Shown: piece after piece, positions 38,435 to 47,854 of the stretch
Layout: every line of letters starts with the position of its first letter
Numbering within the stretch: position 1 is the stretch's first letter
DNA from: Neiella holothuriorum
Lineage (GTDB): Bacteria; Pseudomonadota; Gammaproteobacteria; Enterobacterales; Neiellaceae
Reading direction: 5' to 3'
DNA length: 64,000 bases
Assembly (NCBI RefSeq): GCF_019457915.1
Contig: NZ_JAHZSS010000021.1
Span: forward strand, 19,291-83,290
The notes under the pieces: generated by a model
Told to the model about the DNA's origin: nothing
Database searches by the model: none
Seen by the model: only the letters and a program-made list of their open reading frames with translations
Translations under genes and position numbers: made by a program

Positions 38435-38463
38435 TAAAAAAGCCAACCCGGAGGCTGGCTTTA
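38434..38463 (-). terminator. Intrinsic terminator of the prfB-lysS transcript
   Basis: On the minus strand AAAGCCAGCCTCCGGGTTGGCTTTTTTATG: outer stem AAAGCCA/TGGCTTT with inner CC/GG pairs, followed by a T-run. It lies about 90 bases beyond the lysS stop, next to the repeat array. Confidence 0.7.
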
Positions 38464-38500
38464 AAAGAGTCATTCATACAGCTCGGCGCACTAGTGTTCG

Positions 38501-38528
38501 CCTCGTCGATCCTGAACCTGTCGAAGGA
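38501..38528. repeat. Interspersed TTCGACAGGTTCAGG-type repeat
   Basis: On the minus strand the stretch reads TCCTTCGACAGGTTCAGGAT then CGACGAGG. A near-identical motif (CTTCGACAGGCTCAGGA) is a familiar scattered intergenic repeat in many proteobacteria. It shares the TTCAGGAxCGA core with the ends of the adjacent tandem repeat. Confidence 0.5.
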
Positions 38529-38552
38529 AGGTATCGAAGGGTAACAATTACC

Positions 38553-40052
38553 TTAACCTTGCGGACGCATCGCTGGGAACAAAATCACATCACGAATGGT
38601 GTGCGTGTTGGTAAACAGCATCGCTAAGCGATCGATACCAATGCCCTGACCCGCTGTTGGTGGCAAGCCGTGCTCTAGTGCAGTGATGTAGTCAGCATCG
38701 TAGTACATGGCTTCATCGTCACCGGCATCTTTGGCATTGACCTGTGCTTTAAAGCGCGCGTCTTGGTCTTCAGCATCGTTCAGCTCCGAGAAGCCGTTGG
38801 CCACTTCGCGGCCACCAATGAAGAATTCAAAACGGTCGGTGATGAATGGGTTGTCATCATTACGGCGTGCCAACGGAGAGATCTCAGCTGGGTACTCCGT
38901 GATAAAGGTCGGCTGAATCAGTTTTGGCTCTGCGGTTTCACCGAAGATTTCTTCTAACAGCTGGCCGCAAGTCCAGAAAGTTTCTGGCTGAACGTGAACC
39001 GACTTAGCAATCGCAACCATGAAGTCACGGTCTTGTACTTTGTCGTAATCCAGCGACTGAATGTCGGCATGATCTGGGTTGTATTGCTTAATGGCGTCGA
39101 GCATGCTCAAGCGCGGATAAGTTCCGCCGAATTCAACAGTCTCTTCACCGTAAGGCATGCTTGATGAGCCCAACACCTCAATGGCAACAGTGCGCAGCAT
39201 GTCTTCGGTCAAATCCATCAAATCGTTGTAGTCAGCATACGCCATGTAGAATTCCATCATGGTGAATTCTGGATTATGGCGTGGCGACAAACCTTCGTTA
39301 CGGAAGTTACGGTTGATTTCGAATACGCGATCAAAACCACCCACAACCAAACGCTTAAGGTAAAGCTCTGGCGCGATACGCAGGAACATTTCTTGGTCCA
39401 GCGCATTGTGATGAGTAACAAATGGGCGAGCCGTCGCGCCGCCAGGGATCACTTGCATCATTGGCGTTTCAACTTCCATGAAGTCTTTTGACTCCATGTA
39501 GCGGCGAATACCGGCAACCAGCTTCGACCGCACTTTAAACGCGTTGCGTGATTCTTCGTTCACAATCAAATCAACGTAACGCTGACGGTAACGTTGTTCT
39601 TGATCCGTCAGGCCGTGGAATTTTTCCGGCAACGGACGCAGTGCTTTGGTCAGCAATTGGTATTCGGCCATATCAACATACAGATCGCCTTTACCTGATT
39701 TGTGCAGCTGGCCTTTGATGCCAATGATGTCGCCAATATCTAGGCCACCAATCGCTTTCAATTCTTTTTGCACGTCTTTGGCAGCATAACCTTGAATGCG
39801 ACCGGTAACGTCTTGAATCGCTAGGAATGGACCACGTTTAGCCATGATCCGGCCAGCAATCGCAACAACGTGGCCAAGCTCGGCCAACTCTTCTTTGGTT
39901 TTGTCACCAAACTCAGTTTGCAATGCCGCAGACTGATGGCTTGGACGCCACGTGTTCGGGTGGCCATTGGCCGGGCAGTTCTCACGAATCGCATCGAGTT
40001 TGGCGCGACGCTCGGCAATCAGCTTGTTTTCATCTTGCTGGATGTCAGTCAT
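38553..40052 (-). CDS. lysS: Lysyl-tRNA synthetase (class II) LysS
   Basis: Charges tRNA-Lys. The 499-residue protein has the N-terminal OB-fold anticodon-binding domain (about 60-150: [20 protein letters not shown]). The class II catalytic domain contains motif 1 ([20 protein letters not shown]), motif 2 ([20 protein letters not shown]) and motif 3 ([20 protein letters not shown]). Length matches E. coli LysS (505). It follows prfB by 13 bases, the conserved prfB-lysS operon. Confidence 0.97.
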   Translation of the reverse strand: MTDIQQDENKLIAERRAKLDAIRENCPANGHPNTWRPSHQSAALQTEFGDKTKEELAELGHVVAIAGRIMAKRGPFLAIQDVTGRIQGYAAKDVQKELKAIGGLDIGDIIGIKGQLHKSGKGDLYVDMAEYQLLTKALRPLPEKFHGLTDQEQRYRQRYVDLIVNEESRNAFKVRSKLVAGIRRYMESKDFMEVETPMMQVIPGGATARPFVTHHNALDQEMFLRIAPELYLKRLVVGGFDRVFEINRNFRNEGLSPRHNPEFTMMEFYMAYADYNDLMDLTEDMLRTVAIEVLGSSSMPYGEETVEFGGTYPRLSMLDAIKQYNPDHADIQSLDYDKVQDRDFMVAIAKSVHVQPETFWTCGQLLEEIFGETAEPKLIQPTFITEYPAEISPLARRNDDNPFITDRFEFFIGGREVANGFSELNDAEDQDARFKAQVNAKDAGDDEAMYYDADYITALEHGLPPTAGQGIGIDRLAMLFTNTHTIRDVILFPAMRPQG

Positions 40053-40065
40053 GGAGCGGTTTCCT

Positions 40066-41163
40066 TTACAGGCCAGATTTCAGGCTGGCTTCAATAAATC
40101 GGTCGAGATCGCCATCGAGGACGGCTTGAGTGTTGCGGTTTTCAACACCGGTTCGTAAATCTTTAATACGGCTGTCATCAAGCACATACGAGCGGATCTG
40201 GCTGCCCCAGCCAATGTCTGACTTGGCATCTTCCGCGGCTTGTTTTTCAGCGTTTTGTTTCATTAATTCAAACTCATAAAGCTTGGCTTTTAGCTGCTTC
40301 ATGGCTTGGTCTTTGTTTTTATGTTGCGAACGGTCGTTCTGACACTGCACCACAATATTGGTTGGCAAGTGAGTAATACGAACAGCCGACTCGGTTTTGT
40401 TCACGTGCTGACCACCAGCGCCCGAGGCGCGATAAACGTCAATACGCAAATCCGCCGGGTTGATGTCCACTTCAATGGAGTCATCAATTTCTGGGTAAAC
40501 GAATGCACTGGAAAACGAGGTGTGGCGACGGCCACCGGAGTCAAACGGGCTTTTACGGACCAAGCGGTGAACGCCGGTTTCGGTGCGCAACCAACCGTAA
40601 GCATATTCGCCAGAAACACGAACCGTGGCCGACTTAAGACCGGCAACTTCACCTTCAGACACTTCAATCAGCTCGGCTTTAAAGCCTTTTGCTTCAGCCC
40701 AGCGTAGGTACATGCGCAACAGCATGTTGCACCAGTCTTGCGCCTCGGTACCGCCCGAGCCTGATTGTAAATCGATATAAGCATCACATTGGTCTTGCTC
40801 GCCAGAGAACATGCGTCGGAATTCAAGCTTCACCAACTTGCTTTCCAGCCCTTCCAATTCAGCTTCCGCTTCATGGAAGGTATCTTCGTCTTCTGCCTCA
40901 ATAGCAAGCTCTAGCAGACCTTCTACATCTTCCAAACCTTGTTCGAGCGCATCAATGGTTTCAACGACCACTTCCAGAGCCGAGCGCTCTTTACCTAACG
41001 CTTGTGCGCGCTCAGGTTCATTCCAAACCTCTGGCGACTCAAGTTCCCGCATGACTTCTTCAAGGCGTTCAGCCTTGGCGTCATAATCAAGGTAACCGCG
41101 CAGCGCATTGCCGCGATCGCGCATATCGGCAATTTTGTTTTGAACCGGATTAATTTCGAACAT
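40066..41163 (-). CDS. prfB: Peptide chain release factor 2, without programmed frameshift
   Basis: RF2 releases peptides at UGA and UAA stop codons. The 365-residue protein contains the SPF anticodon-like tripeptide in [20 protein letters not shown] and the catalytic GGQ in [20 protein letters not shown]. Unusually, the frame is continuous: codon 25 (CTT) is followed directly by GAT, where most gammaproteobacterial prfB genes have CTT-TGA-C and need a +1 shift; the upstream AGGGGG-like stimulator is also absent (GCGCGGTTAC). Autoregulation by UGA is therefore lost. lysS follows 13 bases downstream. In E. coli recJ precedes it, whereas here an oppositely oriented lipoprotein gene intervenes. 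Confidence 0.96.
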   Translation of the reverse strand: MFEINPVQNKIADMRDRGNALRGYLDYDAKAERLEEVMRELESPEVWNEPERAQALGKERSALEVVVETIDALEQGLEDVEGLLELAIEAEDEDTFHEAEAELEGLESKLVKLEFRRMFSGEQDQCDAYIDLQSGSGGTEAQDWCNMLLRMYLRWAEAKGFKAELIEVSEGEVAGLKSATVRVSGEYAYGWLRTETGVHRLVRKSPFDSGGRRHTSFSSAFVYPEIDDSIEVDINPADLRIDVYRASGAGGQHVNKTESAVRITHLPTNIVVQCQNDRSQHKNKDQAMKQLKAKLYEFELMKQNAEKQAAEDAKSDIGWGSQIRSYVLDDSRIKDLRTGVENRNTQAVLDGDLDRFIEASLKSGL

Positions 41164-41365
41164 GTGGAGAGTCTCAGCCCAAGGTGAAATTTAGCCGCGG
41201 AATTGTACAGGATCACCCGTGCCTTGAATAGAGGCTAAGGCCGGCTAACGGCTGTCAATGTTCGAATACAGCGCCATTAAAAAGCGCATCGGCTCGCTAG
41301 GGGAACAACTCGCGCTAACCTTGGTCTTAAATACTATTGAATGAAAGCTGATTTAGAGTCTTCCC

Positions 41366-41809
41366 ATGCAACACCTAAAACTTACGCTACTGGTAGTTTT
41401 CGCGGTCATTATCACCGGCTGTGCTGGCACTGGCAGTCGCCAAGTCGAGGCAGATTATGACTTCCCTGAGTTAACCAATGTAGAGCGCTTCTTCCCGTCC
41501 CGCTCATTCAGTATGTCACCGATGAATGATCAGGTGATCATGCTATCGGACACCATCAACACGAAATATATTTTGGTGTTGGCGCGACCAGACAGTGCCT
41601 TTAAGTTCCACGGCGGAATTGGCATTGTCAGACGCGGCAACGATATTGTGGCAGGCCAAACTCGGTTGTATGCGCTGGATACGGCAATCAAGGTTGGCAT
41701 CCCCATTCGAACCATTTACAAGGTTGATGGTAAAGAAGAATTAGAGCGTGTACGGCAAATGGTTAAGGACGCAAAAGCCAAGGCCGATGCTGCAAATGAA
41801 AGAAATTAA
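41366..41809 (+). CDS. Small lipoprotein, DUF6491-like
   Basis: A 147-residue predicted lipoprotein: MQHLKLTLLVVFAVIITGC with lipobox ITGC, Cys at residue 19. The mature part (INTKYILVLARPDSAFKFHG, GNDIVAGQTRLYALD, GIPIRTIYKVDGKEELERVR) loosely resembles DUF6491 lipoproteins, but that assignment is tentative. The C-terminal 25 residues form a charged helix (KDAKAKADAANERN). It sits on the plus strand between recJ and prfB, which are adjacent and co-oriented in many relatives, so it looks like an insertion into the block. Function is unknown. Confidence 0.55.
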   Translation: MQHLKLTLLVVFAVIITGCAGTGSRQVEADYDFPELTNVERFFPSRSFSMSPMNDQVIMLSDTINTKYILVLARPDSAFKFHGGIGIVRRGNDIVAGQTRLYALDTAIKVGIPIRTIYKVDGKEELERVRQMVKDAKAKADAANERN

Positions 41810-41855
41810 GCTGGCCTGAACTTATCGATAAACCAGAGCGAGCAATGCCTGCTCG

Positions 41856-43583
41856 CTACTGCATTGGTTTAATCGCTTTGACCAGCAATTGAACTTGGGT
41901 ATTGCCTCGAAATTCATTGATGTCCAACTGATAAGCAACGTGGACTCGTTGCACCGACTCATCAGGCCATAATCCGGTATCAATATTAAAGGCAATACCA
42001 TCAAACACCGCTTCTGAGCCAACCGGCTGCAACACCATTTTTAAATGGCGCTCACCAACAATACGCTGCTGCACCAAACGAAATTCACCGTCAAACAAAG
42101 GTTCAGGGAAGGATTGCCCCCACGGACCAGCGTCACGCAAAGTCTGCGCGAGCGGTAAGTTCATGTCTTCCGCGGCTAATTCACCATCACTGAGTAAAAT
42201 GTGGTTGAGGTGATCGTCGGTGATCCAATCCGCAGCCACTTCATTCAAAGCGTCTCGAAATGCTTGAAATTGCGAATCCTGAATCGACAAACCGGCGGCC
42301 ATGGCATGGCCCCCGAACCGCTCAATCAGTTGCGGGTATTTGGTATCTAAAGCAGCCAGCATATCGCGCATGTGCACACCCTGCACCGAACGTGCTGAGC
42401 CCTTGAGCATGCCATTATCATCGGCTGCAAATGCCAATACAGGGCGGTGAAAACGCTCCTTAACTCGAGCAGCAAGAATACCAATCACCCCTTGGTGCCA
42501 ATCGGCCTGATATAAACAAATCACCGGCGGCAATTGCTCAAAGTCAGCGCCAGCAAGAAGCTTATCTAACGCTTGCAGCGCTTCTTGCTCCATGCCCCGT
42601 TCAATATCACGGCGCGCCAGATTCAACTCGTCCAGCTGCTGCGCCATTGATTGTGCTTGATGCCAATCGTCAGTCAGCAAACATTCAATGCCTAACGCCA
42701 TATCATCCAATCGCCCTGCGGCATTGAGCCGTGGGCCAATGGCAAACCCCAAATCACTTGCTTGCAGTTTGGCGGGCTCACGTTTGGCAACTTGCGCCAA
42801 CGCTAAGATCCCCGGTCGACAGCGCCCCGCACGGATCCGTTGCAACCCCTGATTCACCAAAATACGATTGTTATGATCTAACGACACCACATCGGCCACC
42901 GTGCCGACCGCCACAATATCTAGCAATTCAGCCAAATTAATGGGCTGTTGTTGATACCAACTTTGGTCTGCTAAGTGCTGTCGCAATGCCGCCATTAAAT
43001 AAAACGCAACGCCAACACCCGCCAAGTTCTTCGATGGGAATTCACAGTGATGGAGGTTTGGATTCACCATGGCATCGGCTGCCGGTAGTTCGTCGCCGGG
43101 TAAGTGATGATCGGTAACCAGTACCTGCATGCCTAACGCTTTGGCTCGGGCTACGCCAGAGATCGCAGACACGCCGTTATCGACGGTTACCAGCAGGTCG
43201 GTTCCCATAGCTGCCGCTTGATCAGCAATTGGCGGCGTCAAACCATAGCCAGTCACAAATCGATTAGGAACCAAATAGCCCACGTTATGATGACCAAAAC
43301 GCTTTAGCGCCAATACGCACAACGCCGTGCTAGTCGCGCCATCGGCATCAAAGTCGCCAACAATGGTAATGCGCTGATTGTTGGCCATGGCCTTGCTCAG
43401 TAGCGCAACAGCCTGCTCCATACCGGCGAGTTCGCTGACATGCAGCAAGAACCGAGCAGAATGGTCAAGCTGCTCAGGTTGAGTGATACCACGAGCCTGA
43501 TAAACACGACGTAAAATAGGATGGATGGAGTCAGGTAGTGAAGAGTCGGCGACCTGACGTCGCCGAATAGTAATGTCCGACAT
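41856..43583 (-). CDS. recJ: Single-stranded-DNA-specific exonuclease RecJ
   Basis: A 5'-3' ssDNA exonuclease for recombination and mismatch repair. The 575-residue protein (E. coli 577) has the DHH motifs: VGDFDADGATSTALCVLALK (motif I), LLVTVDNGVSAISGV and VLVTDHHLPGDELP (DHH). The C-terminal DHHA1 region includes GSARSVQGVHMRDMLAAL and ERFGGHAMAAGLSI (GGH motif), followed by an OB-fold. It lies 13 bases downstream of dsbC. A dyad AGCGAGCA/TGCTCGCT (41837-41857) overlaps its stop codon but lacks a good T-run. Confidence 0.96.
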   Translation of the reverse strand: MSDITIRRRQVADSSLPDSIHPILRRVYQARGITQPEQLDHSARFLLHVSELAGMEQAVALLSKAMANNQRITIVGDFDADGATSTALCVLALKRFGHHNVGYLVPNRFVTGYGLTPPIADQAAAMGTDLLVTVDNGVSAISGVARAKALGMQVLVTDHHLPGDELPAADAMVNPNLHHCEFPSKNLAGVGVAFYLMAALRQHLADQSWYQQQPINLAELLDIVAVGTVADVVSLDHNNRILVNQGLQRIRAGRCRPGILALAQVAKREPAKLQASDLGFAIGPRLNAAGRLDDMALGIECLLTDDWHQAQSMAQQLDELNLARRDIERGMEQEALQALDKLLAGADFEQLPPVICLYQADWHQGVIGILAARVKERFHRPVLAFAADDNGMLKGSARSVQGVHMRDMLAALDTKYPQLIERFGGHAMAAGLSIQDSQFQAFRDALNEVAADWITDDHLNHILLSDGELAAEDMNLPLAQTLRDAGPWGQSFPEPLFDGEFRLVQQRIVGERHLKMVLQPVGSEAVFDGIAFNIDTGLWPDESVQRVHVAYQLDINEFRGNTQVQLLVKAIKPMQ

Positions 43584-43596
43584 GGCAGCGCCTAGC

Positions 43597-44325
43597 TTAT
43601 TTCAGCTTGCCGAGGGCTTCCAATAGGTCTGCAGGCTCACGATAACCCGGGATCATTGCGCCATTGTCGAGCATAATGGCTGGGGTGCCACGCACGCCAA
43701 ATTGAGAGCCCATCATCCACTGCTCCTGAACAGTTTGATCGTCAGTTTTACACACTTGCTCAGGCACTTCGCCGTGTAACTTTGCATCGCTCAGCGCAGC
43801 TACTTTATCGTCAGCACACCAGATTTTTTGCATATCAGCCATCGATTGGTCGGAACGAGGCCACGCCAGGTAGTGAACAGAAATACCCAACTCTTGGTAG
43901 TCTTCAATTTGGCGGTGCATTTTACGGCAAAAGCCGCAGGTAATGTCTGTAAAAACATACACGCTGTACTTCTCATCGCCTTTGGCTGGATAGCTGATGG
44001 TGTCCTGTTTCAGCTCACTAATATGTTCAGCCCGATAACCATTGAGGCCGCTATCGGTAATTTCCACTAAGCCATCTTTCAATTCAAACAAGCGGCCATA
44101 AATCATGTAGTTGCCGTCATTCGACACAAAGAAATTGCCTTGCGAGGTCACTGCCTGCGTGTAGCCTGGCAGTGGTGCTGGCACGATCATCCGAGGCGCT
44201 TCACCAAAAGTGGCGATGACTTTGGCACGCACACGATTTTCAACATCGTCTTTAACGTCTGCCGCTTGGGCCATCACCGAGAAGCTCAACACAATGGCGC
44301 CAAGCGCCGACAACAATTTCAACAT
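43597..44325 (-). CDS. dsbC: Thiol:disulfide isomerase DsbC
   Basis: A periplasmic dimeric disulfide isomerase. The 242-residue precursor has a signal peptide (MLKLLSALGAIVLSFSVMAQ, cleavage after A21 or so), an N-terminal dimerisation domain (KVIATFGEAPRMIVPAPLPG). The thioredoxin-fold domain carries the redox motif CGFC in VYVFTDITCGFCRKMHRQ and the cis-proline loop GTPAIMLDNG. The structural cysteine pair is at KIWCADD and EQVCKTDD. The start at 44325 opens on the signal peptide; the longer upstream frame is unsupported. Upstream is xerD and downstream recJ, as in E. coli. Confidence 0.95.
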   Translation of the reverse strand: MLKLLSALGAIVLSFSVMAQAADVKDDVENRVRAKVIATFGEAPRMIVPAPLPGYTQAVTSQGNFFVSNDGNYMIYGRLFELKDGLVEITDSGLNGYRAEHISELKQDTISYPAKGDEKYSVYVFTDITCGFCRKMHRQIEDYQELGISVHYLAWPRSDQSMADMQKIWCADDKVAALSDAKLHGEVPEQVCKTDDQTVQEQWMMGSQFGVRGTPAIMLDNGAMIPGYREPADLLEALGKLK

Positions 44326-44397
44326 GAAATGACAACCTATTAATTTTGATAGTAATGTGCCAACACCAACGCGGTTCATCGCCATCTCCTGGCACCG

Positions 44398-45300
44398 TTA
44401 ACCTTGTGCTCTGGGGTGGTGTTGAGCATGTACTTGCTGTAATCGGGCATTTGCCACATGGGTGTATATTTGCGTGGTCGATAAATCGGAGTGACCCAGC
44501 AATAATTGTACAACCCGCAAATCAGCGCCGTGGTTTAGCAAATGTGTGGCGAAAGCATGCCTTAACATGTGGGGTGATGGCAACGATTGCAACCCTGCAC
44601 GTGTTGCATAATGTTTCAGCCGATGCCAAAAAGTCTGCCGCGTCATGCTGTTACCTTGCCGACCGGGAAACATAGCGTCACTGTCACAGCCTTTGAGTAA
44701 TTCCGCGCGCGCCAGCTGCACATACGATGTTAGCCAATGCAGCGCTTCTTCGCCCATCGGCACGATGCGTTCTTTGCCACCTTTACCGGTTACCCGCACC
44801 ACGCCCTGCCGAAGCGACACATCACTCAACGTCATGTTGACCAATTCAGACACCCGCAGGCCGGTGGCGTACATGAGTTCAATCATGGCTTTGTCGCGCA
44901 ATTCCATGGCTATTTCGGGATTCGGTGCCGCCAGCAATAGTTCAATCTGTTGTTCACTCAAGCTTTTCGGCAATGGCTTTGGCAACTTAGGGTTTTCAAT
45001 TAAGGCCATGGGGTTGACCGTCAACCATTGTTGCGCCACCGCGTATTGAAAAAAGCGCCGCATGGTGGACAGAGCGCGAGCCGTGGAGCGAGCTTTTAGC
45101 CCCTGCTCATGCCGCAGGCTAAGGTAGTGTTGAATATCAGCCGTACTCACCGCTGCCAAGTTGATGTTTTGCTTGGCCAGCCAGTCAAATAACTTGGTTA
45201 GATCAGTTCGGTAAGCTTGCAGCGTATTATCGCTCAGGCCGCGCTGGATCCACATGGCATCAAGAAAAACGTCTAATTCTGGGTATGACGGCTTAGCCAA
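44398..45300 (-). CDS. xerD: Site-specific tyrosine recombinase XerD
   Basis: Works with XerC at dif to resolve chromosome dimers. The 300-residue protein has the SAM-like core-binding domain (PELDVFLDAMWIQRGLSDNT, LQAYRTDLTKLFDWL). The catalytic domain shows Arg in ATGLRVSELVNMTLSD, Lys in GKGGKERIVPMG, HxxR in SPHMLRHAFATHLLNHG, the second His in LLGHSDLSTTQIYTHV and the Tyr nucleophile in QIYTHV. Housekeeping context (fldB upstream, dsbC-recJ downstream) shows this is XerD rather than an integrase of a mobile element. One base separates it from ogt. Confidence 0.96.
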   Translation of the reverse strand: MAKPSYPELDVFLDAMWIQRGLSDNTLQAYRTDLTKLFDWLAKQNINLAAVSTADIQHYLSLRHEQGLKARSTARALSTMRRFFQYAVAQQWLTVNPMALIENPKLPKPLPKSLSEQQIELLLAAPNPEIAMELRDKAMIELMYATGLRVSELVNMTLSDVSLRQGVVRVTGKGGKERIVPMGEEALHWLTSYVQLARAELLKGCDSDAMFPGRQGNSMTRQTFWHRLKHYATRAGLQSLPSPHMLRHAFATHLLNHGADLRVVQLLLGHSDLSTTQIYTHVANARLQQVHAQHHPRAQG

Positions 45301-45301
45301 A

Positions 45302-45775
45302 TCAACACACTCCTTCGTGCATTAGTAATTGACGCTTTAAATCAATACGTTCGCCCTGAGTATGGCCGGAAAACCCGCCCAAACCACCTTTGGCAACAAT
45401 TCTGTGGCACGGAATAAATAACGGAATGGGGTTGGCCCGGCAGGCACCACCAATAGCACGCGCAGCGGAATTGAGTAACTTAGCCACCTCACCGTATGTT
45501 TGTACTTCACCCGCTGGAATAGCTTGGAGGTGGCACCATAGTTTTTGCTGAAAAGGTGTGCCTTTGACTTTTAAAGGCAGGCTAAATTGGAACGCGGCTG
45601 AGTGGAGGTAAGCGTCTAATTGCTGTTGCGCTTCAATGGCTAATGGCGAAAGTGGCTCGTTGTGATGGTCGTGGTCTGATTGTTGGCTCCAATAATCAAG
45701 CGCAATAATATGGTCACCATCGTCTTGTAACTGCCAACGGCCCCAGGGCGATACTAATTCACTTCGATTAACCAT
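45302..45775 (-). CDS. ogt: Methylated-DNA--protein-cysteine methyltransferase
   Basis: A suicide repair protein that takes methyl groups from O6-methylguanine. The 157-residue protein has the helix-turn-helix region (GTPFQQKLWCHLQAIPAGEV, YGEVAKLLNSAARAIGGACR), the active-site Cys in NPIPLFIPCHRIVAKGGLGG and FSGHTQGERIDLKRQLLMHE at the C-terminus. The length suits Ogt; the N-terminal Ada domains are absent. It stops one base before the xerD ATG, an unusual link in which alkylation repair is transcribed ahead of xerD. Confidence 0.93.
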   Translation of the reverse strand: MVNRSELVSPWGRWQLQDDGDHIIALDYWSQQSDHDHHNEPLSPLAIEAQQQLDAYLHSAAFQFSLPLKVKGTPFQQKLWCHLQAIPAGEVQTYGEVAKLLNSAARAIGGACRANPIPLFIPCHRIVAKGGLGGFSGHTQGERIDLKRQLLMHEGVC

Positions 45776-45851
45776 GATGCCCTTGCCAGCCTTGCTTAAA
45801 TTTCTGTTACCATGGTGCCGATTTAACGCTGAACCCTACATATAATTCAAG

Positions 45852-46379
45852 ATGAAAATTGGCCTTTTTTACGGATCTTCGACTTGCTACACCGAAATGG
45901 CAGCCGAGAAAATCCAGCAATTGTTAACCACCGACTTGGTGGATATTCACAATATTAAAGATGTCTCGCTTAGCCATACCGAGCAATACGACATTCTTAT
46001 TTTTGGCATCAGCACCTGGGATTATGGTGAACTTCAGGAAGACTGGGAAAGCCAGTGGTCGCAGGTCTCTGGTCTCGATTTGTCGGGCAAAATTGTCGCT
46101 TTGTATGGCTTAGGCGATCAAGAAGGCTATGCTGATTGGTTCCAAGATGCTTTGGGCATGCTCCACGATGCCATTGACGGCAACGGTGTCGTACGGATTG
46201 GTTTTTGGCCCAATGGCGATGACTATGACTTTAATGCCAGCAAAGCACTCACTGCCGATGACAGTCAGTTTGTTGGCCTCGCCCTGGATGAAGATAGTCA
46301 ATTTGACTTGACCGAAGAACGCATTCAGAAATGGTGCGCCCAACTACTTGAAGAACTTGAAGCTTGGGCGATTGAATAA
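45852..46379 (+). CDS. fldB: Flavodoxin FldB
   Basis: An FMN-binding electron carrier. The 175-residue protein starts [20 protein letters not shown] with the phosphate-binding loop for FMN. It carries [20 protein letters not shown] with the aromatic Trp next to the isoalloxazine, [20 protein letters not shown] and [15 protein letters not shown], which identify a long-chain flavodoxin. FldB rather than FldA is favoured because the gene is divergent from the xerD unit, exactly the E. coli fldB/xerD arrangement. A terminator follows. Confidence 0.92.
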   Translation: MKIGLFYGSSTCYTEMAAEKIQQLLTTDLVDIHNIKDVSLSHTEQYDILIFGISTWDYGELQEDWESQWSQVSGLDLSGKIVALYGLGDQEGYADWFQDALGMLHDAIDGNGVVRIGFWPNGDDYDFNASKALTADDSQFVGLALDEDSQFDLTEERIQKWCAQLLEELEAWAIE

Positions 46380-46394
46380 CTAACCGTCAGCCAT

Positions 46395-46421
46395 AAAAAA
46401 GCCCGCGATGCGGGCTTTTTT
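46395..46421. terminator. Terminator between fldB and brnQ
   Basis: AAAAAAGCCCGC-GAT-GCGGGCTTTTTT, a perfect 12 bp dyad flanked by A/T runs, serving the convergent fldB and brnQ genes. Confidence 0.92.
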
Positions 46422-46428
46422 GTTTGAA

Positions 46429-47766
46429 TTAATCTTTGGATGATCGATCCGGCCATGCCAACGCCACAATCACCGCAGCAGTCACAGGGATCAACCAAGC
46501 CAAGCCATAGCCAAACAATGGCAAGTGACTCGCCGTCTCAACCAACGTTGTGGTACCCGGTACTTTCGCAGCTTTGATGGCATCCAGTAAGCTCAGCACA
46601 AGCGCAATGCCAATGACCCAACGGAACGACTGTTTTGGGTGATTCAAATAGCGCCGCACTAGGTTCAGTACCACCAGCGCAACTGCGACTGGGTACAAGG
46701 CGATCAACACCGGAATAGAAACCGCAATCAGGTAGCTCAGGCCAACATTGGCAACCAAAGCACTAACCGCCGCGAACACAACAACCAATGTGCGATATTG
46801 CATGCCCAGTAAGTTGGCAAAGTAATCACTACAAGCCCCCGTTAAACCAATCGCTGTGGTTAAACAGGCTAGAGTCACCACTGCGGACAAAATCCACTGG
46901 CCCGGTTGGCCGAACATGCCTTGTACATATTTAGCGAGGATCTCACCGCCATTATCAGCACCGGCGGCAACCGTGCCACTGGTCGCACCTAAATAAAATA
47001 GCGACATATACACCAGTGCCAGTCCAATAGCGGCAATGATACCGGCCTGAATTAAATAGCTGGCTTGAAAACCACGATCATTGACGCCTTTTTTCCGCAG
47101 CACATCAACAATCAGCACACCAAACATCAGAGCACCAAAGGTATCCATGGTGTTGTAGCCTTCGATGAACCCTTTGCTAAACGGCGCGCTGCGATAAGCT
47201 TCTGACGCTGCAGAAATGGCCGTGCCATCGGTCATGGCGCCAAGCGGAGCAAGCGGCTCAACCACCACCGAAATTCCCAGAATCGCCAGCAACACGATGA
47301 GAATTGGCGTCAATATTTTACCGATGTAATCAATCAGCGAACCACGATGCAATGCCAATGCGGAAGCAACTAAAAAGAACCCTATGGTATAGGCCCACAA
47401 CGGCACGGCGTCTTCACCAAATAAAGGCTTCATGCCTGTTTCATAGGCGACTAGTGAGGTGCGAGGCAATGCGAATGCCGGACCAATCACAATAAAAATG
47501 GCGACCGTGATAGTCACCGCAACAGCTCGAGGCAAGTCCCGCGTAACCGACTCCATATCACCGCCAGCAATTGCCACCGCGATTAACGTCAGCAATGGCA
47601 AACCAACTGCCGTCACCAAAAAACCGAGCATCGCCAGCGTTACTTCGCTACCGGCTAGCTGCCCCGCCAAAGGTGGAAAGATAATATTGCCCGCGCCCAA
47701 AAAGAACGCGAACGTCATGAATCCTAAAGCAAAAATATTCTGTTTATTGAGACGCGTATCTGTCAT
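46429..47766 (-). CDS. brnQ: Branched-chain amino acid carrier BrnQ, downstream copy
   Basis: A sodium-coupled leucine/isoleucine/valine importer with about 12 membrane helices. The 445-residue protein shows the family opening FALGFMTFAFFLGAGNIIFP, then VTAVGLPLLTLIAVA, TMDTFGALMFGVLIVDVLRK and ACLTTAIGLTGACSDYF. It starts with ATG 47766 after a GAGA-type ribosome site. A paralogue of similar length lies 88 bases upstream on the same strand; the two share their motif order (FMTFAFFLGAGN / FMIMAFFLGAGN, TMDTFGALMFGVL / TMDLLAAMLFGVL) but are clearly diverged. The pair probably covers different affinities or substrates. Confidence 0.92.
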   Translation of the reverse strand: MTDTRLNKQNIFALGFMTFAFFLGAGNIIFPPLAGQLAGSEVTLAMLGFLVTAVGLPLLTLIAVAIAGGDMESVTRDLPRAVAVTITVAIFIVIGPAFALPRTSLVAYETGMKPLFGEDAVPLWAYTIGFFLVASALALHRGSLIDYIGKILTPILIVLLAILGISVVVEPLAPLGAMTDGTAISAASEAYRSAPFSKGFIEGYNTMDTFGALMFGVLIVDVLRKKGVNDRGFQASYLIQAGIIAAIGLALVYMSLFYLGATSGTVAAGADNGGEILAKYVQGMFGQPGQWILSAVVTLACLTTAIGLTGACSDYFANLLGMQYRTLVVVFAAVSALVANVGLSYLIAVSIPVLIALYPVAVALVVLNLVRRYLNHPKQSFRWVIGIALVLSLLDAIKAAKVPGTTTLVETASHLPLFGYGLAWLIPVTAAVIVALAWPDRSSKD

Positions 47767-47854
47767 GTCGATCTCTAATTATGGTGTAGTTACAACAACT
47801 CCCGGAGCGACTAATTTTAGTTTTAGTGTGTCGCCACGGGGATTCAAACACGGT

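Noticed and set aside
38210..38473. Minus-strand open frame across the tandem repeat
   Set aside because: It translates the repeat units into two near-identical cysteine-rich segments and has no ribosome site; composition follows the repeat, not a protein.
41837..41857. Hairpin AGCGAGCA/TGCTCGCT as terminator of recJ
   Set aside because: It overlaps the stop codon and lacks a T-run on the minus strand, so an intrinsic terminator cannot be claimed.
44398..45300. Tyrosine recombinase as a sign of an integrated element
   Set aside because: Sequence and neighbours (fldB, dsbC, recJ) identify it as housekeeping XerD; no attachment site or phage genes are near.
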